From: Thermopetrobacter sp. TC1
GTDB lineage: Bacteria > Pseudomonadota > Alphaproteobacteria > Rhizobiales > Aestuariivirgaceae
Assembly (NCBI RefSeq): GCF_000746275.1
Contig: NZ_JQKX01000013.1
Location: 1 to 64,000 of the forward strand
Length of the DNA stretch: 64,000 nucleotides
Direction: 5' to 3'
The position numbers and the translations under genes are program-made. Numbering within the stretch: the stretch's first letter is position 1; every line of letters begins with the position of its first letter. Below, in pieces: positions 10,222 through 20,170 of this stretch. The notes under the pieces were generated by a model. It was given only the letters and a program-made list of their open reading frames with translations, was not told the origin of the DNA and searched no databases.

Positions 10222-10340
10222 AAGACAGATGACGCCTTTGGCAGCCTGACCGCGATCGCCTCAGGCGGCACAGGCTGTTTATTGCAGGAAAAGCCCTCTT
10301 CCCGCCCTTGGTGTTGAGAAGGCCTTCAGTTCAAGGGCGT

Positions 10341-10880
10341 TCAGCCGGTTGAGTTTTCAGGTGCCGCGGCCTTTTTGCCGGATTTGTCCGGTGTTTTCAC
10401 CGGTTCCTCGCAGCCGGTGAGCCAGACGTCGAAAATGGGGTGCTCCACAGCATTAAGCCCCGGGCTTTCCGCGTTCATCCAGCCGGTGAAGATGCGGCGG
10501 GTGCGGGCTGCGGCCTTGCCGTTGGCATCGGTGCGTTCGGGCGCGGCGGAAAGGCGGATTTCATCCACCTCGACAAAGGCCATGGTGCGCGGCTTTTCCG
10601 TCACCGGGCGGGTGTGACAGGCGCGCGGCGTGACCAGCAGGTTGCCGAAGCGATGGGTCTCATTGAGAGGAACGCGGAAGGTGGTGATGCGGGCAGTGAT
10701 CTTGTCCAGCCCGGCGAAGACGGCGATGCGGTTCTCAATGGGTGCGGCGGCAACGGGGGCGGAAAAAGCAGCGATGAGCGCCGCGGCTGTCAGGATCGTG
10801 CGCACGGAGACCTGTCGCCTGCGCTGAGGCGCAGCGTTTCGGGCCATGGGTCTATGAGCGCTGTCAGGCCTGATCCTCAT
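10341..10880 (-). CDS. DUF2155 domain-containing exported protein
   Basis: A signal peptide (TILTAAALIAAFSAPVAAA) precedes the DUF2155 core, with segments RIAVFAGLDKITARITTF, FGNLLVTPRACHTRP and RIFTGWMNAESPGLNAVEHPIFDVWLTGCEEP. Two cysteines may form a disulfide in the periplasm. Function is unknown. The family is widely conserved in alphaproteobacteria beside aat and complex I-associated genes, as here. The start at 10880 lies six bases after the methyltransferase stop, with the upstream signal inside that gene. A Met 11 codons later has no ribosome-binding site. Confidence 0.85.
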   Translation of the reverse strand: MRIRPDSAHRPMARNAAPQRRRQVSVRTILTAAALIAAFSAPVAAAPIENRIAVFAGLDKITARITTFRVPLNETHRFGNLLVTPRACHTRPVTEKPRTMAFVEVDEIRLSAAPERTDANGKAAARTRRIFTGWMNAESPGLNAVEHPIFDVWLTGCEEPVKTPDKSGKKAAAPENSTG

Positions 10881-10886
10881 CGGCGT

Positions 10887-11642
10887 TCATTTCCGCTTGC
10901 GGGCGAGAACGCGCAGACGCACGTAATCCGCCGTCCAGTTGCCTTCCGAATCACACAGCACGGGCCGCAGCAGGTCTTCCACCTCGGCGATGACGACAGG
11001 AGCGTCCTCGCCAAACTGCTCGAAGAAGGCGCCGCGGAAAACCTTGAGCCAGTCACTCATGCGGCCGGGCAGGGGCGTGGGGCGCGGCACCAGCTCGATG
11101 CGCTCCACATCGAACCCCACCGCACGCAGCAGGCGGGCATATTCCGCCGGGGTGGGGAAAAACCACGGCCCGGCCAGGCTCTCATTCGCACCGCGGCGAC
11201 GGGCCACGGCACGCAGGGCGGTGACGATGGTGGCGACATTGCCATGCCCGCCCATTTCGGCGACAAACCGTCCGCCCGGGCGCAGGGCGCGCAGCACGCC
11301 TTCGGCCACGGCGCGGGCATCGGTCATCCAGTGCAGGGCGGCGTTGGAAAAGACGGCATCGAACTCGTTCTCGAACGGCAAATCCTCGCCGGACGCCTGA
11401 ATGACCTGCACGCCACGGGCGCGGGCGGCTTTCAGCATCTCGGCGGAAATGTCCACGCCCACGACCTTGCAGCCTTCGCGCATCAGCCTCTCGGCAATGA
11501 CGCCATCGCCACAGCCGAGGTCGAGAATGCGCTCGCCGGGTTTCGGCTGCAGCCAGTTCAGGATCTCCCGCGCTTCGTCGGTGACGAAGCGGGCATGCCG
11601 GTCATAGGTTTCCGGCGACCAGTCCTGACGGATGTGACTCAT
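10887..11642 (-). CDS. class I SAM-dependent methyltransferase (trans-aconitate methyltransferase-like)
   Basis: The protein has a Rossmann-fold methyltransferase domain. Motif I is ILDLGCGDGVIAERL, followed by KVVGVDISAEMLKAA, FDAVFSNAALHWM and LRALRPGGRFVAEMGGHGN. The overall layout and the ALHWM segment resemble trans-aconitate 2-methyltransferase and related type 11 enzymes; the substrate cannot be read from sequence. The start MSHIRQDWSPETYD (11642) is preferred over a Met 15 codons upstream because GAGG precedes it and the family begins there. It lies in a run of minus-strand genes with DUF2155. Confidence 0.8.
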   Translation of the reverse strand: MSHIRQDWSPETYDRHARFVTDEAREILNWLQPKPGERILDLGCGDGVIAERLMREGCKVVGVDISAEMLKAARARGVQVIQASGEDLPFENEFDAVFSNAALHWMTDARAVAEGVLRALRPGGRFVAEMGGHGNVATIVTALRAVARRRGANESLAGPWFFPTPAEYARLLRAVGFDVERIELVPRPTPLPGRMSDWLKVFRGAFFEQFGEDAPVVIAEVEDLLRPVLCDSEGNWTADYVRLRVLARKRK

Positions 11643-11886
11643 GGGTCTTGCCTCGCTGCATTCTGTGGCATCGAGCCTTGGCATCAAGGGCCGGTCCTGA
11701 ACCCTGCCGAAGGTTTTGCGGCGCCTTCATTGGTGGCCTGTTCCTGCCGTCTCATGGAAGCATGGCAAAGTTGCGGCGGCAAGAGCGTGCTGTCGGCCAT
11801 TTTCTTTGCCCAATGGCAAGGGTTCAATGCTTGCCGGCCTGGACGAAGTCAGGTTTTGCAGGCCGGGGCCTTCAGCCCGAAGGATG

Positions 11887-12345
11887 TTACTTCGGCGACT
11901 TGTTCTTCTCGTCGAAGATGTATTTGTTGACGAGCGCCCAGATGTCGAGGGCGCTTTGGGTGTTTTCCAGCGTGTCGCCGTCCTTGAGCATGACATCGGA
12001 ACCGCCGGGATCGAGGGCGATGTACTTGTCGCCAAGCAGGCCCTCGGCCGTGACCTTGGCGGAGGTGTCCTCCGGCAGCTTCACATTCGAATCAATGGCC
12101 ATGGTCACCACGGCCTGATAGGTCTCCTGATCCAGTTTCTGATCCACGACCGAGCCGATCTTGATGCCGGCGAGACGCACGTCGGAGCCGATGGCAATGC
12201 CGTCGATATTGTCGAAAATGGCGTTGACGTGATAGCCGCCGCGACCGCGGCCCATGTCGGTGGTGGAATAGACGAAGGCGAAGAAGGCCGCCGCGATCGC
12301 AATAACGATCGCCCCCACGATGGTTTCCACAACGGAGCTGTTCAT
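11887..12345 (-). CDS. mlaD: outer membrane lipid asymmetry protein MlaD (MCE domain)
   Basis: MlaD is the periplasmic, inner-membrane-anchored substrate-binding subunit of the Mla phospholipid transport system. It has one N-terminal membrane helix (ETIVGAIVIAIAAAFFAFVYS) and then the MCE domain (YHVNAIFDNIDGIAIGSDVRLAGIKIGSV), ending with EGLLGDKYIALDPGG and a short tail. 152 residues fits alphaproteobacterial MlaD. The other mla genes are not in the window. The neighbouring NDUFA12 gene is a common partner in this class. Confidence 0.92.
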   Translation of the reverse strand: MNSSVVETIVGAIVIAIAAAFFAFVYSTTDMGRGRGGYHVNAIFDNIDGIAIGSDVRLAGIKIGSVVDQKLDQETYQAVVTMAIDSNVKLPEDTSAKVTAEGLLGDKYIALDPGGSDVMLKDGDTLENTQSALDIWALVNKYIFDEKNKSPK

Positions 12346-12437
12346 CGTCCGGGCTCTTCCTTCCTGTCCTTTCCGGTCAAGACCGCTGTCTCGCTTTGGC
12401 CCATGCCTTATTGATGCGAATCTTCAGGGTGTGTTTT

Positions 12438-12833
12438 TCAGCCGTCATCAGGGCGCCAGGCCTCATGGGCCGGGCGGGCCATGGGCACCGGCTTTTTGCG
12501 ATAGAGAGAGCCGGGCGGGAAGATGGCCTGATCCGTGCCGGTGGGGTTGGGCATGTGCGGCTTTTCCCAGGGATGCGGCTCATATTCGGCCTCGGTGGGC
12601 GGCGTGTCGGTGCGCCAGTGGATCCAGCCATGCCAGCCCGGCGGAATGCGCGAGGCTTCGGCATAGCCGTTGTAGATCACCCAGCGGTGCTTGCCGTCAT
12701 AGCTCTGATAATAGACGTTGCCCTGATCATCCTCGCCCACGCGCACGCCCTTGCGCCAGGTGAAAAAGCGCGTGCCCACGGTGGCACCGTTCCACCAGGT
12801 GAAGATCTGGATGAAAACGTCCTTCAGGCTCAT
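12438..12833 (-). CDS. NADH:ubiquinone oxidoreductase subunit NDUFA12 homologue
   Basis: It is homologous to the 17.2 kDa accessory subunit of mitochondrial complex I, which alphaproteobacteria share with mitochondria. The conserved pattern is visible: RVGEDDQGNVYYQS, RRWVIYNG-like (HRWVIYNGYAEASRIPPGWHGWIH), then YEPHPWEKPHMPNPTGT. Length 131 residues is as expected. It sits on the inner-membrane/cytoplasmic arm of complex I near the quinone site. The nuo operon itself is not in the window; the isolated position next to mlaD is usual. Confidence 0.93.
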   Translation of the reverse strand: MSLKDVFIQIFTWWNGATVGTRFFTWRKGVRVGEDDQGNVYYQSYDGKHRWVIYNGYAEASRIPPGWHGWIHWRTDTPPTEAEYEPHPWEKPHMPNPTGTDQAIFPPGSLYRKKPVPMARPAHEAWRPDDG

Positions 12834-13281
12834 GATGTCTCAATCCCTGGCCGCAGACCGAAAGGAAACCGGGCGCCGCCATTGCATCAGTGCTCGGAAA
12901 CGCCCGCACTGCGATTGCGGAATATGAACCGATTGCCGCTGCAAGTCCAGATCATGGTGCGCGGGTGGCGGAAAGAAGCGTCTTAATCAAAGCGAATCGA
13001 ATCACCGGGGTCTGAGCTGGAGGATAAATTCTCTTTATGGGAGATTTATTTGTTGTTATTGCAATTTGCAGTAAGTCATCTGCGCTCGGAGGAGCGTGCG
13101 TCGGGTAAGCATTCGGAAACCGTTTTTCCAAAATCCCCTTTGGACGATTGTGGATGAATACGGCTTGTCCACAGGTGGGGAGAGCCTTGTGCACAGATGG
13201 CGCAAGCCTGCGAAACTCCGCACCTCAAGCGCGGGAAAAGAACCCCGCTTTCCGCCGGCTTTCCACATGATTCCCAACCAT
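12834..13281. other. gene-free spacer between the NDUFA12 gene and the nrdJ promoter
   Basis: No reading frame here has convincing protein features or a ribosome-binding site. The DNA includes an AT-rich stretch around 13020-13075 (TTTATGGGAGATTTATTTG). It may hold the promoter of the minus-strand NDUFA12-mlaD genes, but no clear -35/-10 pair was identified. Confidence 0.4.
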
Positions 13282-13352
13282 GCACTAGATATAGGGCCTC
13301 ACATTCCTGGTGACCACAATCTGTTGACGGATGGAGGGCTTGGGCGTATGAT
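13282..13352 (+). promoter_or_regulatory. paired NrdR boxes over a sigma-70-type promoter upstream of nrdJ
   Basis: Two sequences related to the NrdR box consensus (acaCwAtATaTwgtgt) lie 32 bases apart: GCACTAGATATAGGGC at 13282 (12 of 16 matches by eye) and CCACAATCTGTTGACG at 13314 (10 of 16). This phasing of about three helical turns is characteristic of NrdR sites. The second box overlaps a -35 hexamer TTGACG (13324-13329), 17 bases from TATGAT (13347-13352). The only downstream plus-strand gene is nrdJ, 490 bases on, giving an unusually long leader (about 13359-13841). No cobalamin-riboswitch core was found in it. NrdR repression when dATP is abundant is the known family behaviour. Confidence 0.65.
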
Positions 13353-13841
13353 GCTCCCTGTCGATGACGGTGGGGCCGGGGCGGTTTTTTAGAGCCTCAG
13401 GTTCATGCCGGATTGGCTCAGGCCGCAGGATAAAAGGAGCGGCAATCCAGACAGATTAAGACGGCGGAAACGGGGTGCATGAAGGCCCCCGTCATGTGAT
13501 CGCCGGCGGAAGAATGGCCTTTCGCCGGAAGGGATCTTTCTGTCCGCTCATGCGGGATTGCACGCACCGGGATTATGCCTTGCGGCCCTGCCGGTTTCTC
13601 GCGGCAAGCAAAGCATCGCTCTTTCGCTTGCGGCATGCGGGACATCGACAGGAAGGAAACGGGGCGGCGGCCGGAAAGGGCCACGTTCGCGCTGCCTTGG
13701 GGCGCTTTCATGCAGGGAGCATGGGGGCTGTCGTGCATGAGGTTCGTCCCTGCGTGAGCCTGCATGAAGCAGGGGCACGGGGGCGTGGCGCTCAAATATC
13801 CGGCCGCGGATTGTCTTGAAAGCAGGGGCAGAGAGGACATC

Positions 13842-16800
13842 ATGAAAATCGAGCGCCGATTCACTCAGGCAGGCCGTGACATCTATGAAGGCGTGGAATT
13901 CCGCCGCATGACCTGCGAGATCCGCAATCCGGACGGATCTGTGGTCTTCCGCATGGATGACGTGGAGATGCCGGCCCACTTCTCGCAGGTGGCCGCCGAC
14001 ATGATGGCGCAGAAGTATTTCCGCAAGGCCGGCGTGCCGGCGCGGCTGAAGCGCGTGCCGGAGGAGGGCGTGCCGGAGTGGCTGTGGCGCTCGGTGCCGG
14101 ATGAGGAGGCGCTTGCGGCCCTGCCGGAGGAGGAGCGCTACGGGCATGAGACATCGGCGCGGCAGCTTTTTCATCGTCTGGCGGGCGCCTGGACCTACTG
14201 GGGCTGGAAGGGCGGCTATTTCGACAGCGAGGAGGATGCGCGCGCCTTCTATGACGAGCTGCGCTGGATGATGCTGATGCAGATGGCGGCGCCCAACTCG
14301 CCGCAGTGGTTCAACACCGGGCTGCACTGGGCCTATGGCATCGACGGGCCGGGACAGGGCCATTACTACGTGGATCCGGAGACGAAGCGGCTGGTGCGCT
14401 CCAAATCCGCCTACGAACATCCGCAGCCGCATGCCTGCTTCATTCAGTCGATCCAGGATGATCTCGTTAACGAGGGTGGGATCATGGACCTGTGGGTGCG
14501 CGAGGCGCGGCTGTTCAAGTATGGCTCGGGCACCGGCACCAACTTCTCCACCCTGCGCGGTGAGAACGAGCCGCTTTCCGGTGGCGGCAAGTCCTCCGGC
14601 CTGATGAGCTTTCTCAAGATCGGCGACAGGGCGGCGGGGGCCATCAAGTCCGGCGGCACCACGCGGCGGGCGGCGAAGATGGTCATCGTCGACATCGACC
14701 ATCCTGATATCGAGGAATTCATCGAGTGGAAGGTGAAGGAGGAGCAGAAGGTGGCGGCGCTCGTCACCGGCTCCAAGATCATCCGCAAGCATTTGACGGC
14801 GGTGATGAAGGCCTGCGTCAACTGCGAGGGCGAGGGCGAGGACTGCTTTGATCCGAAGCGCAATCCGGCATTGAAGCGGGCGATCCGTGCTGCGCGCCGC
14901 GATCAGGTGCCGGAGAATTACATCCGCCGCGTGATCCAGTTTGCGCGTCAGGGCTTTACCGAGATCGAATTCGACACGTACGACACCGACTGGGACGGCG
15001 AGGCCTATCGCACGGTCTCCGGGCAGAACGCCAACAATTCCGTGCGGGTGACCGAAGAATTCCTGCGCGCGGTGGAGGCCGACGGCGAATGGCATCTTAT
15101 CCGTCGCACCGATGGCGAGATCGCCAAGACGGTGCGGGCGCGGGCATTGTGGGAGAAGATCGGCCAGGCGGCGTGGCATTCCGCCGATCCGGGCATTCAG
15201 TTCCACACCACCATCAACGACTGGCACACCTGCCCGGCCTCCGGTGAGATTCGCGCCTCCAACCCCTGCTCGGAATACATGTTCCTGGACGATACCGCCT
15301 GCAATCTCGCCTCGCTCAACCTGCTGCGCTTCTATGAGGCCGACAGCGGGCGCTTCCGTGTGGCGGACTTCGAGCATGCGGTGCGGCTGTGGACCATCGT
15401 GCTGGAGATCTCCGTGCTGATGGCGCAGTTTCCGTCCAGGGAGATCGCCAGGCGTTCCTATGAGTTCCGCACCCTAGGGCTGGGATTTGCCAACATCGGC
15501 GGCCTTCTGATGACCATGGGCCTGCCCTACGATTCGGATGAGGGCCGGGCGATCTGCGGTGCCATTTCGGCGGTGATGACGGGGCGGGCCTATGCCACCT
15601 CGGCGGAGATGGCCCGTGAGCTCGGCGCGTTTCCGGGCTTTGCCAAGAACCGCGAGCACATGTTGCGGGTAATCCGCAATCATCGCCGGGCCGCGCACGG
15701 ACTGACGGAAGGCTACGAGAAGCTCTCGGTGCCGCCGGTGCCGCTGGATCATGCCCATTGTCCCGATGCCACGCTGGCGGAACGGGCCAAGGTCTGCTGG
15801 GACGAGGCGCTGGCGCTGGGCGAGGCGCATGGCTATCGCAATGCGCAGGTGTCGGTGATCGCGCCGACGGGCACCATCGGGCTGGTGATGGATTGCGACA
15901 CCACCGGCATTGAGCCGGATTTCGCCCTGGTGAAGTTCAAGAAGCTGGCCGGCGGCGGCTATCTGAAGATCATCAACCGGGCGGTGCCGGCGGCGCTGCG
16001 GCGGCTGGGCTATGACGAGCGCCAGATCGAGGACATTATCACCTATGCCGTCGGTCATGGCACCTTGAAGGGCGCGCCGGCCATCAATCACGAGACCCTG
16101 AAGGCGAAGGGCTTCACCGAGGAGAAGATCGCGGCGGTGGAGGAGGCGCTGGGTTCGGCCTTCGACATTCGCTTCGTCTTCAACCGCTTCACGCTGGGCG
16201 ATGATTTCTGCAGGAAGGTGCTGGGCGTTTCGGAGGAGCAGCTCAACGACGTGACCTTCGATCTGCTTGCGCACATGGGCTTTTCGAAGGCGGAGATCGA
16301 GGCCGCCAACACCTATGTGTGCGGGGCGATGACGCTGGAGGGCGCGCCGCATCTGAAGGAGGAGCACCTGCCGGTGTTCGACTGCGCCAACCCTTGCGGC
16401 CGCATCGGCAAGCGCTACCTCTCGGTGGAAAGCCACATCCGCATGATGGCGGCGGCGCAGCCCTTCATCTCCGGCGCCATTTCCAAGACGGTGAACATGC
16501 CCAACGATGCCACCGTCGAGGACTGCCTGAAGGCCTATGAACTGTCCTGGAAGCTGGGGCTGAAGGCCAACGCGCTGTATCGCGACGGATCCAAGCTCTC
16601 GCAGCCGCTGACCGCCCAGATTCTGGAGGACGAGGATGATGAGGACGGCGAGAGCGCGGAGGAGTTCGCCGAAAGCGTGGCCATGACGCAGCCGGCCGTG
16701 CAGCGCACGGAGCGCGTGGTGGAAAAGGTGGTCGAGAAGGTGGTGGAAAAGGTGGTGGAGGTGCGCCGCCGCGAGAAACTGCCCGACCGCCGCAAGGGCT

Positions 16801-17660
16801 ATACGCAGAAGGCCATCGTCGGAGGGCACAAGGTCTATCTGCGCACCGGCGAATACGAGGACGGCCGCTTGGGCGAGATCTTCATCGACATGCACAAGGA
16901 AGGCGCTGCCTTCCGTGCGATGATGAACAACTTCGCCATCGCCGTCTCGCTGGGGCTGCAATACGGCGTGCCGCTGGAGGAGTACGTGGAGGCCTTCACC
17001 TTCACACGCTTTGAGCCGGCCGGCCCCGTGCAGGGCAACGACACCATCAAGCAGGCCACGTCCATTCTGGACTACATCTTCCGCGAGCTGGCCATCTCCT
17101 ATCTCGGCCGCACGGATCTGGCGCATGTGGAGCCGCATGACATCGGCTTTGATGCCCTGGGCCGCGGTGTGGTGGAAGGCAAGGCGCCGGAGAAGGTGCA
17201 GGGCGCTGCGGACGGAAAAACGGGGACGGATGTGGCCCAGCCGCATGGCGTGCCGGCGGCGAAGGTGCTCTCCAGCGGTTTTCTGCGTCACAAGCTGCCG
17301 GAGAACGTGGTGCTGATGCCGGAGCGCGGCACGGCTTCCGCCAAGAGCGAGGAACCGGTGGCCAGCGCGCAAGCGCCTGCGATGCACGGCGGGGTCGCCG
17401 AGGAGGCGGCAGCATCGCTGGCGCCGCAGCCTGGCGAGGCGGTGGCGGGTCATGCCGCAACAGGCGTGGCAGCAGCCACGGCAGTGCGCCCGCAGGAGGA
17501 TGCGGATGCCGAAAAGCAGCAGGCCCTGCAGCGCATGATGGAGGCCCGCATGAAGGGCTATGAAGGCGAGGCCTGCCCGGAGTGCGGCAACTTCACCATG
17601 GTGCGCAACGGCACGTGCCTTAAGTGCGACACCTGCGGCGCCACCTCGGGCTGCAGCTGA
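13842..17660 (+). CDS. nrdJ: vitamin B12-dependent ribonucleotide reductase (class II)
   Basis: NrdJ reduces ribonucleotides to deoxyribonucleotides using adenosylcobalamin, with or without oxygen. The 1272-residue size and catalytic-barrel segments ([88 protein letters not shown]) identify the large alphaproteobacterial type. A linker holds an acidic stretch ([13 protein letters not shown]) and a tandem VVEK-type repeat (about 16716-16762). An Ala-rich linker precedes a C-terminal zinc ribbon with CPECGNFTM and [11 protein letters not shown], used in thiol exchange. The start at 13842 ([11 protein letters not shown]) follows GAGAGGA; an in-frame ATG at 13764 is less likely. Confidence 0.97.
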   Translation: MKIERRFTQAGRDIYEGVEFRRMTCEIRNPDGSVVFRMDDVEMPAHFSQVAADMMAQKYFRKAGVPARLKRVPEEGVPEWLWRSVPDEEALAALPEEERYGHETSARQLFHRLAGAWTYWGWKGGYFDSEEDARAFYDELRWMMLMQMAAPNSPQWFNTGLHWAYGIDGPGQGHYYVDPETKRLVRSKSAYEHPQPHACFIQSIQDDLVNEGGIMDLWVREARLFKYGSGTGTNFSTLRGENEPLSGGGKSSGLMSFLKIGDRAAGAIKSGGTTRRAAKMVIVDIDHPDIEEFIEWKVKEEQKVAALVTGSKIIRKHLTAVMKACVNCEGEGEDCFDPKRNPALKRAIRAARRDQVPENYIRRVIQFARQGFTEIEFDTYDTDWDGEAYRTVSGQNANNSVRVTEEFLRAVEADGEWHLIRRTDGEIAKTVRARALWEKIGQAAWHSADPGIQFHTTINDWHTCPASGEIRASNPCSEYMFLDDTACNLASLNLLRFYEADSGRFRVADFEHAVRLWTIVLEISVLMAQFPSREIARRSYEFRTLGLGFANIGGLLMTMGLPYDSDEGRAICGAISAVMTGRAYATSAEMARELGAFPGFAKNREHMLRVIRNHRRAAHGLTEGYEKLSVPPVPLDHAHCPDATLAERAKVCWDEALALGEAHGYRNAQVSVIAPTGTIGLVMDCDTTGIEPDFALVKFKKLAGGGYLKIINRAVPAALRRLGYDERQIEDIITYAVGHGTLKGAPAINHETLKAKGFTEEKIAAVEEALGSAFDIRFVFNRFTLGDDFCRKVLGVSEEQLNDVTFDLLAHMGFSKAEIEAANTYVCGAMTLEGAPHLKEEHLPVFDCANPCGRIGKRYLSVESHIRMMAAAQPFISGAISKTVNMPNDATVEDCLKAYELSWKLGLKANALYRDGSKLSQPLTAQILEDEDDEDGESAEEFAESVAMTQPAVQRTERVVEKVVEKVVEKVVEVRRREKLPDRRKGYTQKAIVGGHKVYLRTGEYEDGRLGEIFIDMHKEGAAFRAMMNNFAIAVSLGLQYGVPLEEYVEAFTFTRFEPAGPVQGNDTIKQATSILDYIFRELAISYLGRTDLAHVEPHDIGFDALGRGVVEGKAPEKVQGAADGKTGTDVAQPHGVPAAKVLSSGFLRHKLPENVVLMPERGTASAKSEEPVASAQAPAMHGGVAEEAAASLAPQPGEAVAGHAATGVAAATAVRPQEDADAEKQQALQRMMEARMKGYEGEACPECGNFTMVRNGTCLKCDTCGATSGCS

Positions 17661-17749
17661 TCAAGGGGCCGCACACGATAGGGATGCAGGGGTGCCGTGG
17701 GCGGGCGGACCGCGCGCGGCGCCCCTTCATACATACCAAACTGCATAAA

Positions 17750-17822
17750 GAACCACCCACCGCCCCGCGTCCCACTCACCCCCCAATAAAAACAAGGGCC
17801 TGGGCGGGGGTGCGGAGCAATA
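17750..17822. repeat. G/C-rich hairpin repeat, copy 1
   Basis: The stretch begins ACCACCCACCGCCCCGCG, which is repeated exactly at 59073-59090. It continues through CCCAATAAAAACAAGGGCCTGGGCGGGGGTGCGG, whose right side complements the left. It lies between the convergent nrdJ and histidine kinase genes and could serve as a bidirectional terminator-like structure. The copy near 59 kb has the same architecture with a different loop, so this is a dispersed repeat rather than chance. Confidence 0.5.
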
Positions 17823-17936
17823 TCACCGGTCAGCTTTTCCGCACCCTGGTATCATTTCCATGAACGGGCGGAGAGCATCATGCCCCTGGTGCCGGAAAAC
17901 CTGCCGGCTGAAAGGGCCTTTTCTGCTTCAATCACC

Positions 17937-19484
17937 TCAAGCTTGCGGCAGGGTAATTTCGAAGGTCGCACCCTTTTTGGAGGGGATAAGGCGGATGGTG
18001 CCGCCGTGGGCGCGCAGCATGGCGGTGGTGATGGCCAGGCCCATGCCGGTGCCGCCCTTATCGCGCCGGGTGGTGAAAAAAGGCTCGAAGATGCGCTGGG
18101 CGTTGCCTTCGGAAATTCCCTCGCCGTCATCGGCGAAGCGGATGTGCATCTGGCCATTGTGCGTTTTTGTGGTGATGGTGATGTGTTGCGCGCCATGACG
18201 CAGGGCGTTGTCCGTCAGGTTGGAAAACACAATCAGGGCGTTTTCCTTTGTCATCGGGAGGTTTGCCTCTCCCTGCAGGGTAATTGCCGCATCCGTGAAG
18301 CGTTCGCGCAGGGCGCGCACCACATCCCGCATGGCCACGGTGCCGCCCATGGCCGGGTTGTCCGCCGCCGCCAGCGCGCGCATGCGCTCCACAAGACGGG
18401 TCATCCGCTTTGTCTCATTCAGCATGGTGGTGAGGAATTTTCGGCGTTGTGCTGCATCCATGCTGTCATCGGCATCCAGCATCAGTTCGGCAGCGCCGCG
18501 AATGGCGGTGAGGGGCGATTTCAGCTCATGGGAAACATGGGCGGCGAAGCGGGCGATATAGTCCGAACGCTCGAAAAGGCGGTGTGACATTTTCAGCATT
18601 TCATCCGAGAGCCTGGCGATCTCGCGCGTGCCATGGCGGGTCAGCGGCCGTTGCATGTCACGGCGGCCTTCACCGATGGCCTGGGTGCGGCGGGTGAGTT
18701 CGCGTAAAGGTCCGGTGACAGTGCGGATCATGATCCAGCCCATGAAGGCGGCCACCGCCAGCACGATCAGCGCTGCCAGGGCAAGGCGTGCCTTCTGCCG
18801 CATGATTACGTCGGTCAGCGATGCCGGTGTGCGTCCGGCCAGAACGACGCCACGCACATGCCCTTCCGCGATGACCGGCATGGCCACCCAGACGCGTAAA
18901 TGTCTGCCCGGCGCATCATCCAGCCGCAGGGCGGAAGCGTAATGGCCGCGCAAGGCGCGCGCCACTTCCGGCTCGTGGGCGTAGCTGCGGGCTGTGCGCA
19001 AATTCTCTTCCGTGATGGGACGGCCCAGGGCATCAAGCACCAGCAGCCGCCCCCCGGCAATCCGTTCCGTAAGGCGCAGCATGCGGGTTAAGCGCGCGGC
19101 CAGCGGCGCAAGCGCCTGTAGCAGGGCTGCCTTTGCCGGCTTTGCTCGCGGCGGATGGGGCAGGGGAAAGTGAGCGCGGACATCGAGACGGGGCTCTATA
19201 TCTTTTAGCGCTTCTCGTGATGCCGCCGCGCCTGTTGGCAGGAAAGCCGCATAATTGCCTACCTCTTCGGCAAGGGCTGCGCTCAGCACTGCTGTCTGGG
19301 CGATCAGCCGGCTTTCCGCCTGGCGCACCAGGTGATTCTGAAAGACGTGTAGAAAGATCAGGCTGGCCAGCGGCAGGAGCAGCACAAACCCCAACAGCGC
19401 CGCCATGACCTGCGCGAGCGAGGGGCGCCATTTCGGTTGCGCTGTTGCCAATCTGGTGCTTTCTGCCGCCTGTGCGTCCATCAT
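17937..19484 (-). CDS. membrane sensor histidine kinase
   Basis: A two-component sensor of 515 residues. Membrane helix 1 is around residues 27-50 (LLGFVLLLPLASLIFLHVF), then a periplasmic sensor region of about 180 residues. Helix 2 lies near 232-252 (LALAALIVLAVAAFMGWIMI), followed by HAMP (RTVTGPLRELTRRTQAIGEG). The phosphoacceptor motif is HVSHELKSPLTAIRGA. The ATPase domain has NLTDNALRHG, FADDGEGI and GGTGMGLAITTAML. The general plan resembles CreC. Its start overlaps the response-regulator stop by four bases, so the two are translated together. The signal it senses cannot be inferred. Confidence 0.93.
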   Translation of the reverse strand: MMDAQAAESTRLATAQPKWRPSLAQVMAALLGFVLLLPLASLIFLHVFQNHLVRQAESRLIAQTAVLSAALAEEVGNYAAFLPTGAAASREALKDIEPRLDVRAHFPLPHPPRAKPAKAALLQALAPLAARLTRMLRLTERIAGGRLLVLDALGRPITEENLRTARSYAHEPEVARALRGHYASALRLDDAPGRHLRVWVAMPVIAEGHVRGVVLAGRTPASLTDVIMRQKARLALAALIVLAVAAFMGWIMIRTVTGPLRELTRRTQAIGEGRRDMQRPLTRHGTREIARLSDEMLKMSHRLFERSDYIARFAAHVSHELKSPLTAIRGAAELMLDADDSMDAAQRRKFLTTMLNETKRMTRLVERMRALAAADNPAMGGTVAMRDVVRALRERFTDAAITLQGEANLPMTKENALIVFSNLTDNALRHGAQHITITTKTHNGQMHIRFADDGEGISEGNAQRIFEPFFTTRRDKGGTGMGLAITTAMLRAHGGTIRLIPSKKGATFEITLPQA

Positions 19485-20167
19485 GCACGCTCCGCCGCTT
19501 GCAGCCTGAAGCCGACGCCGTGCACCGTTTCGATCACCTTGTCACAACCGGCTTCGGCCAGCTTGGCGCGCACATTGCGCACATGGCTGTCTATGGTGCG
19601 TTCGGAAACATGAAAGCCCTCGCCATAGACGGCGACCATGAGCTGCGCGCGGGTGAACACCATCGTGGGGCGACGCATCAAGGCGTGCAAAAGATCGAAT
19701 TCCCGGGCGGTCAGTGTCACCGGTTTTCCATGGCATTCCACCTGTCGTGCGCCCACAAGAAGGCGCAGCGGGCCGTGGGTGTATTCCTCATCGCTTTCCG
19801 GTGTGGCGGCGGCACGCTTGAGAATGGCCTTGATGCGTGCGGTCAATTCGCGCGGGGAGAAGGGCTTGGTCACATAATCGTCGGCCCCCAGCTCCAGCCC
19901 CAGGATGCGGTCGATTTCCTCGTCGCGCGCGGAAAGAAAAAGAATGGGCAGCTCGGAGTGCTTGCGGATTTCGCGGCAGACATCCAGTCCGTCGCGTTCC
20001 GGCATGCCGATATCCAGCACTACGAGGTCGAACGCGCCGGAGAGGGCCTTGCGCAGCGCCTCCTCGCCATCGGCGGCAATGTCATGGGCGAAGCCCTCGC
20101 GCTGAAGGGTATAGCAGATCACGTCGCGGATGCCGGGGTCATCGTCGGCGACAAGGATTTTCGCCAT
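19481..20167 (-). CDS. OmpR-family response regulator (CreB-like)
   Basis: The receiver domain (MAKILVADDDPGIRDVI, LVVLDIGMPERDGLDV with the phosphorylated Asp, LFLSARDEE, GADDYVTKPFSPREL) is followed by a winged-helix DNA-binding domain (LTAREFDLLHALMRRPTMVFTR, ERTIDSHVRNVRAKL, ETVHGVGFRL). 228 residues is standard. It is the cognate regulator of the overlapping histidine kinase and lies three bases after the DUF4173 gene, so membrane protein, regulator and kinase form one operon. This arrangement loosely recalls creBCD. Confidence 0.93.
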   Translation of the reverse strand: MAKILVADDDPGIRDVICYTLQREGFAHDIAADGEEALRKALSGAFDLVVLDIGMPERDGLDVCREIRKHSELPILFLSARDEEIDRILGLELGADDYVTKPFSPRELTARIKAILKRAAATPESDEEYTHGPLRLLVGARQVECHGKPVTLTAREFDLLHALMRRPTMVFTRAQLMVAVYGEGFHVSERTIDSHVRNVRAKLAEAGCDKVIETVHGVGFRLQAAERA

Positions 20168-20170
20168 CGT

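Noticed and set aside
13096-13392. 98-residue plus-strand frame upstream of nrdJ
   Set aside because: It spans the NrdR boxes and promoter, lacks a ribosome-binding site and has no protein-like pattern.
13475-13819. 114-residue frame in the nrdJ leader
   Set aside because: It has no ribosome-binding site, its amino-acid composition is odd (Arg/His/Gly-rich), and nothing about it is recognisable.
13548-17453. Long minus-strand frames opposite nrdJ
   Set aside because: Composition is that of antisense shadows of a high-GC gene. NrdJ on the plus strand has full family motifs and a zinc-ribbon C-terminus.
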